From NCBI RefSeq assembly GCF_002001105.1, contig NZ_MUNP01000059.1, forward strand, positions 62,001 to 126,000: a stretch of 64,000 nt of DNA, written 5' to 3'. Source of the DNA: Rhodanobacter sp. C06. Lineage in GTDB: Bacteria; Pseudomonadota; Gammaproteobacteria; Xanthomonadales; Rhodanobacteraceae. A model generated the notes under the pieces. That model saw only the letters and a program-made list of their open reading frames with translations. It ran no database searches and was not told the DNA's origin. Made by a program: the position numbers and the translations under genes. Of the stretch, positions 54,948 through 63,933 are shown in pieces. Each line of letters starts with the position of its first letter. Position 1 is the first letter of the stretch.

Positions 54948-55556
54948 ATGAACAGGTTGATGGTCAATGCACTCAATGTGGGGATTGCTGCCGCGCTGGC
55001 CGTCGGCTTGTCGGCCTGCAATCGCAGCGCCGATGCCGGCACGCAGGGCGCGCAGGCGGCGGCCTCCGCGGCGGCACCGATGCCTGCACAGCAGCCGGCG
55101 CAACCGGCGGGTCCGCAGTACGCCCAGGTGACCAGCGTGACGCCGGTACGTTCGTCCGGGACGGCGGCGCATCAGGTCTGCCGCGACGAGGTGGTGAATC
55201 ACACCGCGCCGCCGAAGGACCAGCACAACATCGCCGGTACCGCGATCGGCGCCGTCGCCGGCGGCCTGCTCGGCCACATGGTCGGTGGTGGCAAGGGCAA
55301 GACGCTGGCCACGGTGGCCGGTGCGGTGGGCGGCGGCTACGCCGGCAACCGCATCGAGAACGCGCATCACCAGCCGCAAGTGACCCAGACGACGGAGCAG
55401 CGTTGCAGCACGGTCGCCGGCAGCAACGGCAAGATCATCGGTTACGACGTGCAGTACGTGTACAACGGCGTCACCCGCACCACGCGCATGGATCACGACC
55501 CGGGCGATCGCGTGCAGGTGCAGGAGGGCGTGACCGCCGTTTCGGACGCCCGTTGA
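54948..55556 (+). CDS. Glycine-zipper 2TM lipoprotein
   Basis: A 202-aa lipoprotein: signal MNRLMVNALNVGIAAALAVGLSAC, then an Ala/Pro/Gln-rich linker and a glycine-zipper domain [42 protein letters not shown]. Such proteins insert in the outer membrane (SlyB/Lpp-like). The start at 54948 has GAGGAG 7 nt upstream; 54942 is another ATG. It precedes a related gene by 34 bp, suggesting duplication or an operon. Confidence 0.87.
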   Translation: MNRLMVNALNVGIAAALAVGLSACNRSADAGTQGAQAAASAAAPMPAQQPAQPAGPQYAQVTSVTPVRSSGTAAHQVCRDEVVNHTAPPKDQHNIAGTAIGAVAGGLLGHMVGGGKGKTLATVAGAVGGGYAGNRIENAHHQPQVTQTTEQRCSTVAGSNGKIIGYDVQYVYNGVTRTTRMDHDPGDRVQVQEGVTAVSDAR

Positions 55557-55590
55557 TCACCGGTTCCGCAGCCCTCGAAGGAGCAGTGCA

Positions 55591-56079
55591 ATGAACATCA
55601 CCATGCGACGCATCGTTCCGGCGGCCGTGTTGGCGGCGGGGCTGGCGCTGTCTGGTTGCGCCACCGGTCCCGGCTACGGCAACGGTGGCTACCAGCAGGG
55701 TTACGGGCAGGGCCGTGGCGGTGGCTACGGCCGCTGCCAGGGCTGCGGTGTGGTGCAGGATGTGCAGCCGGTGTACGTCGACAATGGCAATGGCAACGGC
55801 GGCGTGCTGGGTGCGGTGATCGGCGCCGTGGCCGGCGGCGTGCTGGGCAGCACCATCGGCAAGGGTGACGGCCGCAAGGCTGCCACGGTGGTCGGTGCGG
55901 TGGCCGGCGGTGTCGTCGGCAACCAGATCGGCAAGCGTTCCGACGATGGCGACAATGCCTGGCGGATCGTGGTGCGGTTGGACAACGGCCAGTACGCCAC
56001 GGTGACCCAGCGCGATAACCCGAATGTGCGCAACGGCGACTACGTGCAGGTGCGCGACGGGCAGGTCTACCCGATGTAG
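55591..56079 (+). CDS. Glycine-zipper 2TM lipoprotein (second)
   Basis: A 162-aa lipoprotein: signal MNITMRRIVPAAVLAAGLALSGC, a Gly/Tyr/Gln linker, then GVLGAVIGAVAGGVLGSTIGKGDGRKAATVVGAVAGGVVGNQIGKR, a clear glycine zipper, and a beta-rich tail (WRIVVRLDNGQYATVTQRDNPNVRNGDYVQV). Probably outer-membrane. It is closely related in layout to the gene just upstream, so the pair looks like a duplication. Confidence 0.88.
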   Translation: MNITMRRIVPAAVLAAGLALSGCATGPGYGNGGYQQGYGQGRGGGYGRCQGCGVVQDVQPVYVDNGNGNGGVLGAVIGAVAGGVLGSTIGKGDGRKAATVVGAVAGGVVGNQIGKRSDDGDNAWRIVVRLDNGQYATVTQRDNPNVRNGDYVQVRDGQVYPM

Positions 56080-56090
56080 GTTCTTCGAAG

Positions 56091-56123
56091 TGGACGTCTG
56101 GATGTCTGGACGTCTGGATGTCC
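56091..56123. repeat. 8-bp tandem repeat (GGACGTCT/GGATGTCT)
   Basis: Four consecutive 8-bp units alternating TGGACGTC and TGGATGTC, between the second lipoprotein gene and its terminator. A simple-sequence tract prone to slippage. Confidence 0.75.
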
Positions 56124-56127
56124 AAAT

Positions 56128-56156
56128 GAAAAGGCCCTCGCAAGAGGGCCTTTTTT
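56128..56156 (+). terminator. Rho-independent terminator after the lipoprotein pair
   Basis: Stem AGGCCCTC/GAGGGCCT with loop GCAA, A-rich before and TTTTTT after. A textbook bidirectional terminator. Confidence 0.93.
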
Positions 56157-56167
56157 TATGAAGTGCA

Positions 56168-56220
56168 GCCATGGATGGCCGCCCGTTTGATTTTAGCGAT
56201 CAAGGATGATCGCAAAGATG
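56168..56220. repeat. 50-bp repeat with GCGATCA/TGATCGC hairpin, copy 2
   Basis: Sister of 48285-48335 in inverted orientation; contains GCGATCAAGGATGATCGC as a perfect 7-bp hairpin with AGGA loop. It ends right at the sleB stop codon. Confidence 0.65.
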
Positions 56221-56655
56221 TCAGTTCACGGCGTAGAACGTGTGGTCGCCGATCGTGATCGATGGCTTGTTGCGCGACCATGCCGGCGCTATCGCCACGG
56301 TGGCGAAGTGATCGGCGCGCGGCACCACGGCGCTGCGCTGGTTCGCCGGCAGCTGCCAGACGTGGATCATCCGTCCGGCGATTTCCCATGCCTTGTGGAA
56401 AGCCTCGACGTTGGTGATCTCGAACGAGCCGGGCGTGGTGGTGGTGGCGAACTGATGCGGCGCCATCACGACTTCGCACACCGTGTTGCCCCACTGGCCG
56501 CGTTCGCGGCGCCGCATCGCCACTTCGGCGACGGCCATCTGGCCGACGGTGGATTGGCTGCGCGCCTCCAGGTACACCGTCGTGGCCAGGCACGCCTGGT
56601 TCGCGACGGGTTGCGGCATCAGGGTGGTCATCCACAACAGCATGGAAAGTTTCAT
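56221..56655 (-). CDS. SleB-family cell wall hydrolase
   Basis: A 144-aa protein with the SleB/hydrolase-2 domain: QACLATTVYLEARSQSTVGQMAVAEVAMRRRERGQWGNTVCEVVMAPHQF, where the Glu of YLEAR is the catalytic acid. The short N-terminal helix (MKLSMLLWMTTLMPQPVA) is a signal peptide. It should cleave peptidoglycan glycan strands. The start at 56655 gives the signal sequence; a longer frame lacks it. Confidence 0.85.
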   Translation of the reverse strand: MKLSMLLWMTTLMPQPVANQACLATTVYLEARSQSTVGQMAVAEVAMRRRERGQWGNTVCEVVMAPHQFATTTTPGSFEITNVEAFHKAWEIAGRMIHVWQLPANQRSAVVPRADHFATVAIAPAWSRNKPSITIGDHTFYAVN

Positions 56656-57118
56656 TGTCTGCCTCCAGCGTGCTGTACGCGCAGACCTAAGGAACTGTCC
56701 GGGCGCCGTTGCGGTGGACGGGCTGGCAGGCCGTTCCACCTGGATTGATCGCACAGCCGAAACTTGTGGCTGGGCGAATGCCACGGGATTGTGGCGTTCG
56801 AGCGGCGGCATCTGTGCCGATCGAGGATGTTGTCGAGGCGCTGCGCGGCAGCGGTGCCGTGTAGCCTGCAACTTGTTCCGCACTTGGGCGGGTGTTCCAT
56901 CCGGCGTTCTTCACCGGGTCGCGCCGATACGGAATCTTCCGGTTCGTCGCGTGCTTCGGCAGCCGTGGGTAGCGGATGCCGCATCGATAGGGTGGGCGGA
57001 GCCTAACGGCGGATTTTTTTCACGGCAAGTGCCGGGGTGTTCCGATTCAACGCGCACTCATGCAAAACGTCGACAAAAGTGAACGACTGTTCACGCAACT
57101 GCGACGATGTACACGCTT
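56656..57118. other. 463-bp intergenic region, no gene seen
   Basis: Between the sleB-like gene and ygfZ. No frame has a convincing start, ribosome binding site and family match. It contains an inverted repeat GTGAACGACTGTTCAC at 57079-57094, just after ygfZ, and a T-tract at 57012-57018. A small RNA or promoter cannot be excluded. Confidence 0.5.
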
Positions 57119-57922
57119 CTAGCTCTCCCAGCGATGTTGCATGCACAACATCAGGCCATCGTCGAGTTGCAGTGCGTCGCGCTCCGTCATCGTTGATGCG
57201 ATGTCGTCGTTCAACACCGCGAGTGCGTCGATGTTGTTGCCATCGTCGACGACATCGAGCAGCACGCCGATGTCGTTGCCGTCGCGATGCAGGATGTCGC
57301 CGGCGATCGCGTTGCGCGTGAGGCGCACGTTGCACAGACGTCGCTTGTGCCCGCCGCGCCAGTGCAGGCGCGCAACGATTTCCTGGCCGGGATAGCAGCC
57401 CTTGTCGATCGCGACGGCTTGCAGGCGATGCAGCGACAGTGCGGGCGGCAGCAAGACATCGAGTGCGGAAGCCGGCAGCCAGGGCCAACCCAGCAGGATT
57501 TGTGCTCGTCGCCAGTGCTCGTCGCCCGTGCCGTCGGCAACGAGCTGCAGACTGTGCGAGCCGCAACCCAGCGCGACGGCGTTCGATGCGACGTGCGCGG
57601 TGTGCAGCGGCAATGCGGCACCGGTGGCCAGCACCTGCCATGGCGACGGTTGCAGCGTGAGCCTGGAGCGGAACACGTAGCGTCGCAGGGCTTCGCCCAG
57701 CGTCGCCGCGTCGCCGCCGCGCAGCAGCAGCAGCAGCCGTTGTTCGTCCAGCCGCGCCAGATGGAACAGTGCACGCACGCGGCCTTGCGCACCCAGCCAT
57801 GCGCCGAACTGCCACGCGCCGACGGCGAGTGACTGGACGTTGCTGCTGAATTGCGCGTGCGCGTGGGCGAGCGCGTCGGGACCTTCGATCAGCAGGGTTT
57901 CGGCATGGCGGGTAGTCGACAT
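57119..57922 (-). CDS. ygfZ: YgfZ/GcvT-domain folate-binding protein
   Basis: A 267-aa folate-dependent factor for Fe-S cluster enzymes. The defining KGCYxGQE motif is present as AIDKGCYPGQEIVARLHWRG with the conserved Cys. The N-terminal half has GRVRALFHLARLDEQRLLLLL. YgfZ helps Fe-S proteins such as succinate dehydrogenase mature, and sdh lies next to it in divergent orientation. The start at 57922 (MSTTRHAETLL) is preferred over longer frames. Confidence 0.9.
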   Translation of the reverse strand: MSTTRHAETLLIEGPDALAHAHAQFSSNVQSLAVGAWQFGAWLGAQGRVRALFHLARLDEQRLLLLLRGGDAATLGEALRRYVFRSRLTLQPSPWQVLATGAALPLHTAHVASNAVALGCGSHSLQLVADGTGDEHWRRAQILLGWPWLPASALDVLLPPALSLHRLQAVAIDKGCYPGQEIVARLHWRGGHKRRLCNVRLTRNAIAGDILHRDGNDIGVLLDVVDDGNNIDALAVLNDDIASTMTERDALQLDDGLMLCMQHRWES

Positions 57923-58055
57923 AGACACATGCAGGTGTGGTCGGCGGCGGCGGAACACAAGTCGCCGTGGTGCCCGGTGCAGGCAGCGCTCGCGACATTC
58001 GTCAAGGTTGTGCGGCACTGCGGCAAGTATTAACCTTCCGCGGCTTGCAATGACC

Positions 58056-58223
58056 ATGTCCGACACTTCCCGCCCAACCGAATCCAGGCCTGCATCCGCT
58101 TCCGCGGAACCGCCGGTCGTGCCCGCGCAACCGGCGGGGGAGAAGGCGGCGACGAAGCGGCTGGCGCCCGATCCCACCCGCTACGGCGATTGGGAAAAGA
58201 ACGGGCGCTGCATCGATTTCTGA
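58056..58223 (+). CDS. SDHAF4-like (DUF1674) succinate dehydrogenase assembly factor
   Basis: A 55-aa protein with a Pro/Ala-rich start and the DUF1674/SDHAF4 C-terminus RLAPDPTRYGDWEKNGRCIDF, where the final GDWE-(x2)-GRCIDF is the family mark. In mitochondria SDHAF4 protects the SdhA flavoprotein before it joins the complex. Its place directly before sdhC supports the same role. The start at 58056 or 58050 is possible. Confidence 0.85.
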   Translation: MSDTSRPTESRPASASAEPPVVPAQPAGEKAATKRLAPDPTRYGDWEKNGRCIDF

Positions 58224-58307
58224 TGCGTCGCGCGGCGGCATGCGTCGTCGCGCGTTGCGGTACGGCTTGGAAGACAGCTCCAGCGATTCCACTTCAGGAT
58301 AGCCGCC

Positions 58308-58703
58308 ATGGCAGACACGCGACGACCGCTCTCTCCCCATCTGCAGGTCTACAAGTGGCAGGTGCAGATGATGACCTCCATCCTGCATCGCGCCACCGGC
58401 ATCGCGTTGGCCGTGGGCACGCTCCTGGTGGTCTGGGGCCTGCTGGCACTGGCCGCCGGCGAAAGCCACTTCGACCAGTTCAAGACCTGCATCGGCAGCC
58501 CGCTCGGCATCATTCTGCTGGTCGGCTGGAGTTGGGCGCTGTTCTATCACTTGTGCAACGGCATCCGTCACCTGGTGCAGGACACCGGTGCGGGTTATGC
58601 GATTCCGCAGTTCGTGCGTTCGAGCTGGCTGTCGGTGATCGTCAGCCTGCTGCTGGTGATCCTTGTCTGGGCCTATGTGCTGACCGCCGGAGGTGCCGCA
58701 TGA
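58308..58703 (+). CDS. sdhC: Succinate dehydrogenase cytochrome b556 subunit SdhC
   Basis: A 131-aa inner-membrane protein with three helices. RPLSPHLQVYKWQVQMMTSILHRATGIAL and LFYHLCNGIRHLVQDTG carry the family signature with the heme-ligand His. It anchors the SDH complex and passes electrons to quinone. The stop overlaps the sdhD start by 4 bp. Confidence 0.94.
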   Translation: MADTRRPLSPHLQVYKWQVQMMTSILHRATGIALAVGTLLVVWGLLALAAGESHFDQFKTCIGSPLGIILLVGWSWALFYHLCNGIRHLVQDTGAGYAIPQFVRSSWLSVIVSLLLVILVWAYVLTAGGAA

Positions 58704-59095
58704 GCGCGAACGCGAAGGATCTGCGCCATCCGCTGAAGCGCGCGCGTGGCCTCGGCTCCGCGCAGTCGGGCGTGGGCCACTGGTGGACGCAGCGTGTCAC
58801 CGCCGCAGCGCTGATCCTGCTCGGCGTGTGGTTCGTCATCACCGTGTTGTCGCTGCTGCACGCCGACTACGCCACGGCGAAGGCTGCGGTGGCGAAGCCG
58901 TGGAACGCGCTGCTGCTGATCCTGTTCATCGTCACCATGTTCTGGCACGCCGTGCTCGGCCTGCAGGTGGTGATCGAAGACTACGTGCACACCCGCTGGA
59001 AGGAAGTGGTGCTGCTGGTGGCGATCAAGTTCCTCGCGGTGCTGTGCGCGCTCGCGGGCGTGCTGGCCGTGCTGCGCATCGCATTGGGAGTCTGA
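58700..59095 (+). CDS. sdhD: Succinate dehydrogenase membrane anchor SdhD
   Basis: A 131-aa inner-membrane subunit with three helices: [52 protein letters not shown] (conserved His and Asp-Tyr) and [23 protein letters not shown]. It forms the quinone-binding part with SdhC. The start at 58700 is set by the ATGA overlap. Confidence 0.92.
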   Translation: MSANAKDLRHPLKRARGLGSAQSGVGHWWTQRVTAAALILLGVWFVITVLSLLHADYATAKAAVAKPWNALLLILFIVTMFWHAVLGLQVVIEDYVHTRWKEVVLLVAIKFLAVLCALAGVLAVLRIALGV

Positions 59096-59099
59096 GACC

Positions 59100-60887
59100 G
59101 TGGAAAGCTACAAGATCCAGCAGCACAAGTACGACGTGGTGGTGGTCGGCGCCGGCGGCGCGGGCCTGCGCGCCACCTTCGGCCTGGCCGAGAAGGGCCT
59201 GAAGGCCGCCTGCATCACCAAGGTGTTCCCGACCCGCTCGCACACGGTGGCGGCACAGGGCGGCATCGCCGCCGCGCTCGGCAACATGGGCGAGGACGAC
59301 TGGCGTTTCCACTTCTACGACACGGTGAAGGGCGGCGACTGGCTGGGCGACCAGGACGCGATCGAGTACATGTGCAAGAACGCGCCACAGTCGGTGATCG
59401 AGCTGGAGCACTACGGCGTGCCGTTCTCGCGCACCGAGGACGGCCACATCTACCAGCGTCCGTTCGGCGGCATGACCACGCACTACGGCAAGGGCACCGC
59501 GCAGCGCACCTGCGCCGCCGCCGACCGCACCGGCCACGCGATCCTGCACACGCTGTACCAGCAGGCGCTGGCGCACGATGCCGAGTTCTTCGTCGAGTAC
59601 TTCGCGATCGACTTGATCTTCGACGACGAGGGCGTCTGCCGCGGCGTGCTGGCGCTGGACATGAACGAGGGCACCCTGCACCTGTTCCGCGGCCAGGCCG
59701 TTGTGCTGGCCACCGGCGGCTACGGTCGCGCCTATTTCAGCGCCACCTCGGCGCACACCTGCACCGGCGACGGCGGCGGCATGGTGCTGCGCGCCGGCCT
59801 GGCGCTGCAGGACATGGAGTTCGTGCAGTTCCATCCCACCGGCATCTACGGCGCGGGCTGCCTCATTACCGAAGGCGTGCGCGGCGAAGGCGGCTACCTC
59901 ACCAATTCCGAGGGCGAGCGCTTCATGGAGCGCTATGCGCCCAGCGCCAAGGACCTGGCCTCGCGCGACGTGGTCAGCCGCGCCATCACCATCGAGATCC
60001 GCGAAGGCCGCGGCGTGGGCGAGCACAAGGACCACGCCTTCCTCAACCTGATGCATCTCGGCCCCGAGGTGATCCACGAGCGGCTGCCGGGCATCGCCGA
60101 ATCGGCGCGCATCTTCGCCGGCGTGGACGTGACCAAGGAGCCGATCCCGATCCTGCCCACGGTGCACTACAACATGGGCGGCATCCCGACCAACTATCAC
60201 GGCGAAGTGGTGCAGAAGAAGGGCGACGATGTCGACGCCGTGGTGCCGGGCCTGTTCGCGATTGGCGAGGCGGCTTGCGTGTCGGTGCACGGCGGCAACC
60301 GGCTGGGTTCCAACTCGTTGCTCGACCTGGTGGTGTTCGGCCGCGCGGTGGCGCACCGCTGCGCCGAGCTGGTCAAGCCGGGCGCGGCGCACAAGGACCT
60401 GCCTGCCAGTGCGCTGGACCAGGCGCTGGCCCGCTTCGACGGCCTGCGCCACGCCAGCGGCGAGCTGCCCACCGCACAGATCCGCCTCGACATGCAGCGC
60501 ACCATGCAGACCGATGCCGCGGTGTTCCGCACGGGTGAAACGCTCAAGGAAGGCTGCGAGAAGATCGACGCGGTGCACGCCTCGTTCAAGCACGTGAAGG
60601 TCAGCGACCGCTCGATGGTGTGGAACTCCGACCTGATCGAGACGCTGGAACTGGCCAACCTGCTCGACCAGGCGGTGGCCACCATGCACTCGGCGGAGCA
60701 GCGCCCGGAGAGCCGCGGCGCCCATGCGCGCGAGGACTTCCCGGACCGCAATGATGCCGAATGGATGAAGCACACCATGGTCAAGGTGGACGAAAACGGC
60801 AAGACCAGCTTCGACTACCGCCCGGTGCACATGTTCACCCTGACCGACGAGGTCGAGGTGGTGCCGCCGAAGAAGCGAGTCTATTGA
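59100..60887 (+). CDS. sdhA: Succinate dehydrogenase flavoprotein subunit SdhA
   Basis: A 595-aa flavoprotein that oxidises succinate to fumarate. FAD motif [18 protein letters not shown], covalent FAD His48 in [11 protein letters not shown], and [21 protein letters not shown] with the catalytic region are all visible. GTG start at 59100, 4 bp after sdhD. Confidence 0.97.
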   Translation: MESYKIQQHKYDVVVVGAGGAGLRATFGLAEKGLKAACITKVFPTRSHTVAAQGGIAAALGNMGEDDWRFHFYDTVKGGDWLGDQDAIEYMCKNAPQSVIELEHYGVPFSRTEDGHIYQRPFGGMTTHYGKGTAQRTCAAADRTGHAILHTLYQQALAHDAEFFVEYFAIDLIFDDEGVCRGVLALDMNEGTLHLFRGQAVVLATGGYGRAYFSATSAHTCTGDGGGMVLRAGLALQDMEFVQFHPTGIYGAGCLITEGVRGEGGYLTNSEGERFMERYAPSAKDLASRDVVSRAITIEIREGRGVGEHKDHAFLNLMHLGPEVIHERLPGIAESARIFAGVDVTKEPIPILPTVHYNMGGIPTNYHGEVVQKKGDDVDAVVPGLFAIGEAACVSVHGGNRLGSNSLLDLVVFGRAVAHRCAELVKPGAAHKDLPASALDQALARFDGLRHASGELPTAQIRLDMQRTMQTDAAVFRTGETLKEGCEKIDAVHASFKHVKVSDRSMVWNSDLIETLELANLLDQAVATMHSAEQRPESRGAHAREDFPDRNDAEWMKHTMVKVDENGKTSFDYRPVHMFTLTDEVEVVPPKKRVY

Positions 60888-60894
60888 CGCCCCC

Positions 60895-60948
60895 GTAGGA
60901 GCGGCTTCAGCCGCGACCAGAGGTCATCGGGGCCGCAGCCCCTCCTAC
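60895..60948. repeat. Palindrome between sdhA and sdhB
   Basis: Left arm GTAGGAGCGGCTTCAGCCGC of the 16457 family, with a diverged right arm ending CCCCTCCTAC. It lies inside the sdh operon. Confidence 0.7.
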
Positions 60949-60972
60949 AAGTTCGATTGAAGGGTTCCGCAC

Positions 60973-61752
60973 ATGGCAGAGTTTTCGCTACCCAAGAATT
61001 CCAGGATCCAGCCAGGCAAGCACTTTCCGGCGAAGGATGCGAAGAAGCCCCGCACCTTCCGCATCTATCGCTGGAGCCCGGACGACGGCCAGAACCCGCG
61101 CATCGACACCTACGAGGTGGATCTGGCCGCGTGCGGCCCGATGGTTCTGGACGCGCTGCTCAAGATCAAGAACGAGATCGACCCCACGCTCACGCTGCGT
61201 CGCTCTTGCCGCGAGGGCATCTGCGGCTCGTGCGCGATGAACATCGACGGCACCAACACGCTGGCCTGCATCTGCGCGATCGACAACGTGGCCAAGGGCG
61301 ACGTGAAGATCTACCCGCTGCCGCACATGCCGGTGGTGAAGGATCTGGTGCCCGACCTCACCCACTTCTACGCCCAGTTCGCCTCGATCAAGCCGTGGAT
61401 GCGCACGCAGAGCGCCGCGCCGTACAAGGAGCGCCTGCAGTCGCCGGAAGACCGCAAGAAGCTCGATGGCCTGTACGAGTGCATCCTGTGCGCCTGCTGC
61501 TCCACCAGCTGCCCCAGCTACTGGTGGAACGGCGACCGCTACCTCGGCCCGGCGATCCTGCTGCAGGCCTACCGCTGGATCGTGGACAGCCGCGACGAGG
61601 ACACCGGCGCCCGCCTGGACGACCTGGAAGACCCGTTCAAGCTCTACCGCTGCCACACCATCATGAACTGCGCGCGCACCTGCCCGAAGGGTTTGAACCC
61701 GGCCAAGGCGATCGCGGAGATCAAGAAGCTGATGGTGGAGCGGCGGGCGTAA
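60973..61752 (+). CDS. sdhB: Succinate dehydrogenase iron-sulfur subunit SdhB
   Basis: A 259-aa Fe-S protein. [2Fe-2S] cluster: [22 protein letters not shown]; [4Fe-4S] and [3Fe-4S]: [15 protein letters not shown] and [21 protein letters not shown]. It moves electrons from SdhA to the membrane part. Last of the four core subunits, 85 bp after sdhA. Confidence 0.97.
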   Translation: MAEFSLPKNSRIQPGKHFPAKDAKKPRTFRIYRWSPDDGQNPRIDTYEVDLAACGPMVLDALLKIKNEIDPTLTLRRSCREGICGSCAMNIDGTNTLACICAIDNVAKGDVKIYPLPHMPVVKDLVPDLTHFYAQFASIKPWMRTQSAAPYKERLQSPEDRKKLDGLYECILCACCSTSCPSYWWNGDRYLGPAILLQAYRWIVDSRDEDTGARLDDLEDPFKLYRCHTIMNCARTCPKGLNPAKAIAEIKKLMVERRA

Positions 61753-61770
61753 GCCTGCTTTTCCCTCTCC

Positions 61771-61896
61771 CCTCCGGGGAGAGGGCAGGGTGAGGGGGCG
61801 GGTGCTCGCGGGAAGCTTGAACGAGGAAATCCTTCGATGATGGATCGACGCAAGATCGCCCCCTCACCTCAATCCTCTCCCCGAAGGGGAGAGGAG
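61771..61896. repeat. CTCTCCCC/GGGGAGAG repeat after sdhB
   Basis: Two hairpins, CTCTCCCCTCCGGGGAGAG and CTCTCCCCGAAGGGGAGAG, face each other over about 126 bp, the same layout as 4974-5078. Confidence 0.75.
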
Positions 61897-61927
61897 GCAA
61901 AGGAGGCGCTACGCGCGCTTTGATCTT

Positions 61928-62176
61928 ATGGACGCTGCCCGCATCAAGCGCCTGCGCTGGCGCACCCGCCGCGGCACCCGCGAACTCGATGCGCTGTTCG
62001 GTGGCTGGCTCGACGAGGCCTTTCCGCACGCCGACGAGGCGCAACAGCAAGCCTTCGACGAACTGCTCGACGTGCAGGACCCTGACCTGTGGGATTGGGT
62101 GATGGGCCACGCGAAGGCGCCGCGCGCGGACTGGCAGGCGATCATCGATGACATCCGTGCCCGCCATCGGCTTTGA
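61928..62176 (+). CDS. sdhE: FAD assembly factor SdhE
   Basis: An 82-aa all-helical protein with the flavinylation motif RRGTRELDALFGGWL (RGxxE) and DVQDPDLWDWVMG. SdhE helps attach FAD to SdhA. It overlaps ygfX by 29 bp, the same arrangement as E. coli ygfY-ygfX. Confidence 0.93.
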   Translation: MDAARIKRLRWRTRRGTRELDALFGGWLDEAFPHADEAQQQAFDELLDVQDPDLWDWVMGHAKAPRADWQAIIDDIRARHRL

Positions 62177-62585
62177 ATACCGGCCTTCGCGCTGGTTGCC
62201 GCGCCTGCTGCAGGCCGTGGCGGTCCTGGCCATGCTGGCGGTGCTGCTGAGCGGCCTGCCGTGGTGGCTGAAGACGGTGTTGCTCGTTGCCGTCGCGCTG
62301 GTCGCGTATCGCGCCATGCGCCGCTGGTCGGCCTCCCTGGTGCGGGCGGCGGGTTGGAGCGGTGAAGGCGGCTGGAGCCTGCGGCTCGCCGATCACAGCG
62401 ACCTGCCGGCCAGCCTGGCTTCGTTTCGGGTGCTAGGCGCCTGCATCCTGCTGCGGCTGCGCGCCGCTCCGCTGGGCGAGCAGGTGCTGCTGCTGGCGCC
62501 GGACAACAGCGATGCGGACATCCGCCGCCGCCTGCGCATGCGGCTGGCCACCGTGCAACTGGACGAAGCCACGCCGCGCATCTGA
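62148..62585 (+). CDS. ygfX: YgfX-like membrane protein (CptA homologue)
   Basis: A 145-aa protein with two N-terminal helices (LLQAVAVLAMLAVLLSGLPWWL; TVLLVAVALVAYRAM) and a cytoplasmic tail with GEGGWSLRLADHSDLPASLASFRVLG and LLLLAPDNSDADIRRRLRMRL. It fits YgfX/CptA, the partner of SdhE (YgfY/CptB), proposed as a membrane toxin that blocks cell division. Whether it acts that way here is not known. Confidence 0.85.
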   Translation: MTSVPAIGFEYRPSRWLPRLLQAVAVLAMLAVLLSGLPWWLKTVLLVAVALVAYRAMRRWSASLVRAAGWSGEGGWSLRLADHSDLPASLASFRVLGACILLRLRAAPLGEQVLLLAPDNSDADIRRRLRMRLATVQLDEATPRI

Positions 62586-62691
62586 ACCCCGGCTCCCGCA
62601 GGCACTTCGCGGCGCCTGCGTTGTCCCAGCGAATGCCGGATAATGCCGGTTCCTTCGGGCGAGCCGCCCAGCCATTCACCTGCGACCGCCC

Positions 62692-63933
62692 ATGTTCCGA
62701 CCGCTCGAGCTTTTCATCGGCCTGCGCTATACCCGCGCCAAGCGGCGCAACCAGTTCATCTCCTTCATCTCCGCGGTCTCCATCGTCTGCATCTCGATCA
62801 GCGTGATCGCGCTGATCACCGTGATGTCGGTGATGAACGGCTTCGACTACCAGATGAAGACGCGCATCCTCGGCGCGATCTCGCACGCGACCATCTCCGG
62901 CATCGGCCAGAGCATCGAGGACTGGCCGCGTGCGCTGAAGATCGCCGAGGCGAACCCGCACGTAAAGGGCGCTGCACCCTATGTGGAAATCCAGGCGCTG
63001 CTGCAGGGCCGGGCGCCGGCCGCGGCGATGGTGCGCGGCATCGATCCGGCGCTGGAGCCGAAGGTGGTCGACATCGGCCAGCACATGGTGCACGGCAAGC
63101 TAGCCGCGCTCACCCCCGGCAGCTGGAACATCGTGCTGGGGCAGGATCTCGCCACCCAGCTCGGCGTGAGCGTGGGCGACCAGGTGGTGATGGCGGTGCC
63201 GGAATTCCGCGCCACGCCGTTCGGCGGCGTGCCGCGCATGCGCGGCTTCCACGTGGTGGGCACGTTCGCGATGGGCATGGAGCAGTTCGACTCCGGCCTC
63301 GCCCTGGTCAACATCCAGGACGCAGAGAAGCTCAACAGCTTGAGCGGACCCAGCGGCATCCGCCTGAAGCTGGACGACCTGTTCAACGCGCGCCCGGTGG
63401 CGCACGAACTGGCCGACCGGCTGGGCCAGATCTACCAGGTGCAGACCTGGGAGCAGACCAACGCCAACCTGTTCTCCGCGATCTCGATGGAGAAGAAGGT
63501 GATGGGCGTCATCCTGTCGCTGATCATCCTGGTGGCGGTGATCAACTTGGTCTCGATGCTGATGATGCTGGTCACCGACAAGCAGGCCGACATCGCGATC
63601 CTGCGCACGCTGGGCGCCACGCCGCGCAGCGTGATGGGCATGTTCATGGTGCAGGGCTTGCTGGTGGGCCTGGTCGGCATCGGTTTCGGCGTGAGCCTGG
63701 GTTCGCTGCTGTCGTGGAAGCTGCCGGGCATCGTGAAGGTGATCGAGCACGTCTTCCACGTGCAGTTCCTGTCGCCGGACGTGTATTACATCAGCGAGGT
63801 GCCCAGCCGGCTCGAGTTGCATGACGTGGGCTGGGTGGCCTTGGTCACGTTCGCGTTCTCGCTGCTGGCCACCTTGTATCCCGCGTGGCGCGCCTCGCGC
63901 ACGCAGCCGGCGCAGGCGCTGCGCTATGAGTGA
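62692..63933 (+). CDS. lolC: Lipoprotein-releasing system permease LolC
   Basis: A 413-aa ABC permease with four helices and a large periplasmic loop. MFRPLELFIGLRYTRAKRRNQFISFISAVSIVCISISVIALITVMSVMNGF is the LolC/E N-terminus, and the tail YPAWRASRTQPAQALRYE is typical. It extracts outer-membrane lipoproteins from the inner membrane. It overlaps lolD by 8 bp. Confidence 0.94.
   Translation: MFRPLELFIGLRYTRAKRRNQFISFISAVSIVCISISVIALITVMSVMNGFDYQMKTRILGAISHATISGIGQSIEDWPRALKIAEANPHVKGAAPYVEIQALLQGRAPAAAMVRGIDPALEPKVVDIGQHMVHGKLAALTPGSWNIVLGQDLATQLGVSVGDQVVMAVPEFRATPFGGVPRMRGFHVVGTFAMGMEQFDSGLALVNIQDAEKLNSLSGPSGIRLKLDDLFNARPVAHELADRLGQIYQVQTWEQTNANLFSAISMEKKVMGVILSLIILVAVINLVSMLMMLVTDKQADIAILRTLGATPRSVMGMFMVQGLLVGLVGIGFGVSLGSLLSWKLPGIVKVIEHVFHVQFLSPDVYYISEVPSRLELHDVGWVALVTFAFSLLATLYPAWRASRTQPAQALRYE

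Noticed and set aside
56652-56984. 110-codon minus-strand frame in the intergenic region before sleB
   Set aside because: No ribosome binding site or recognisable motif; composition looks like non-coding sequence.
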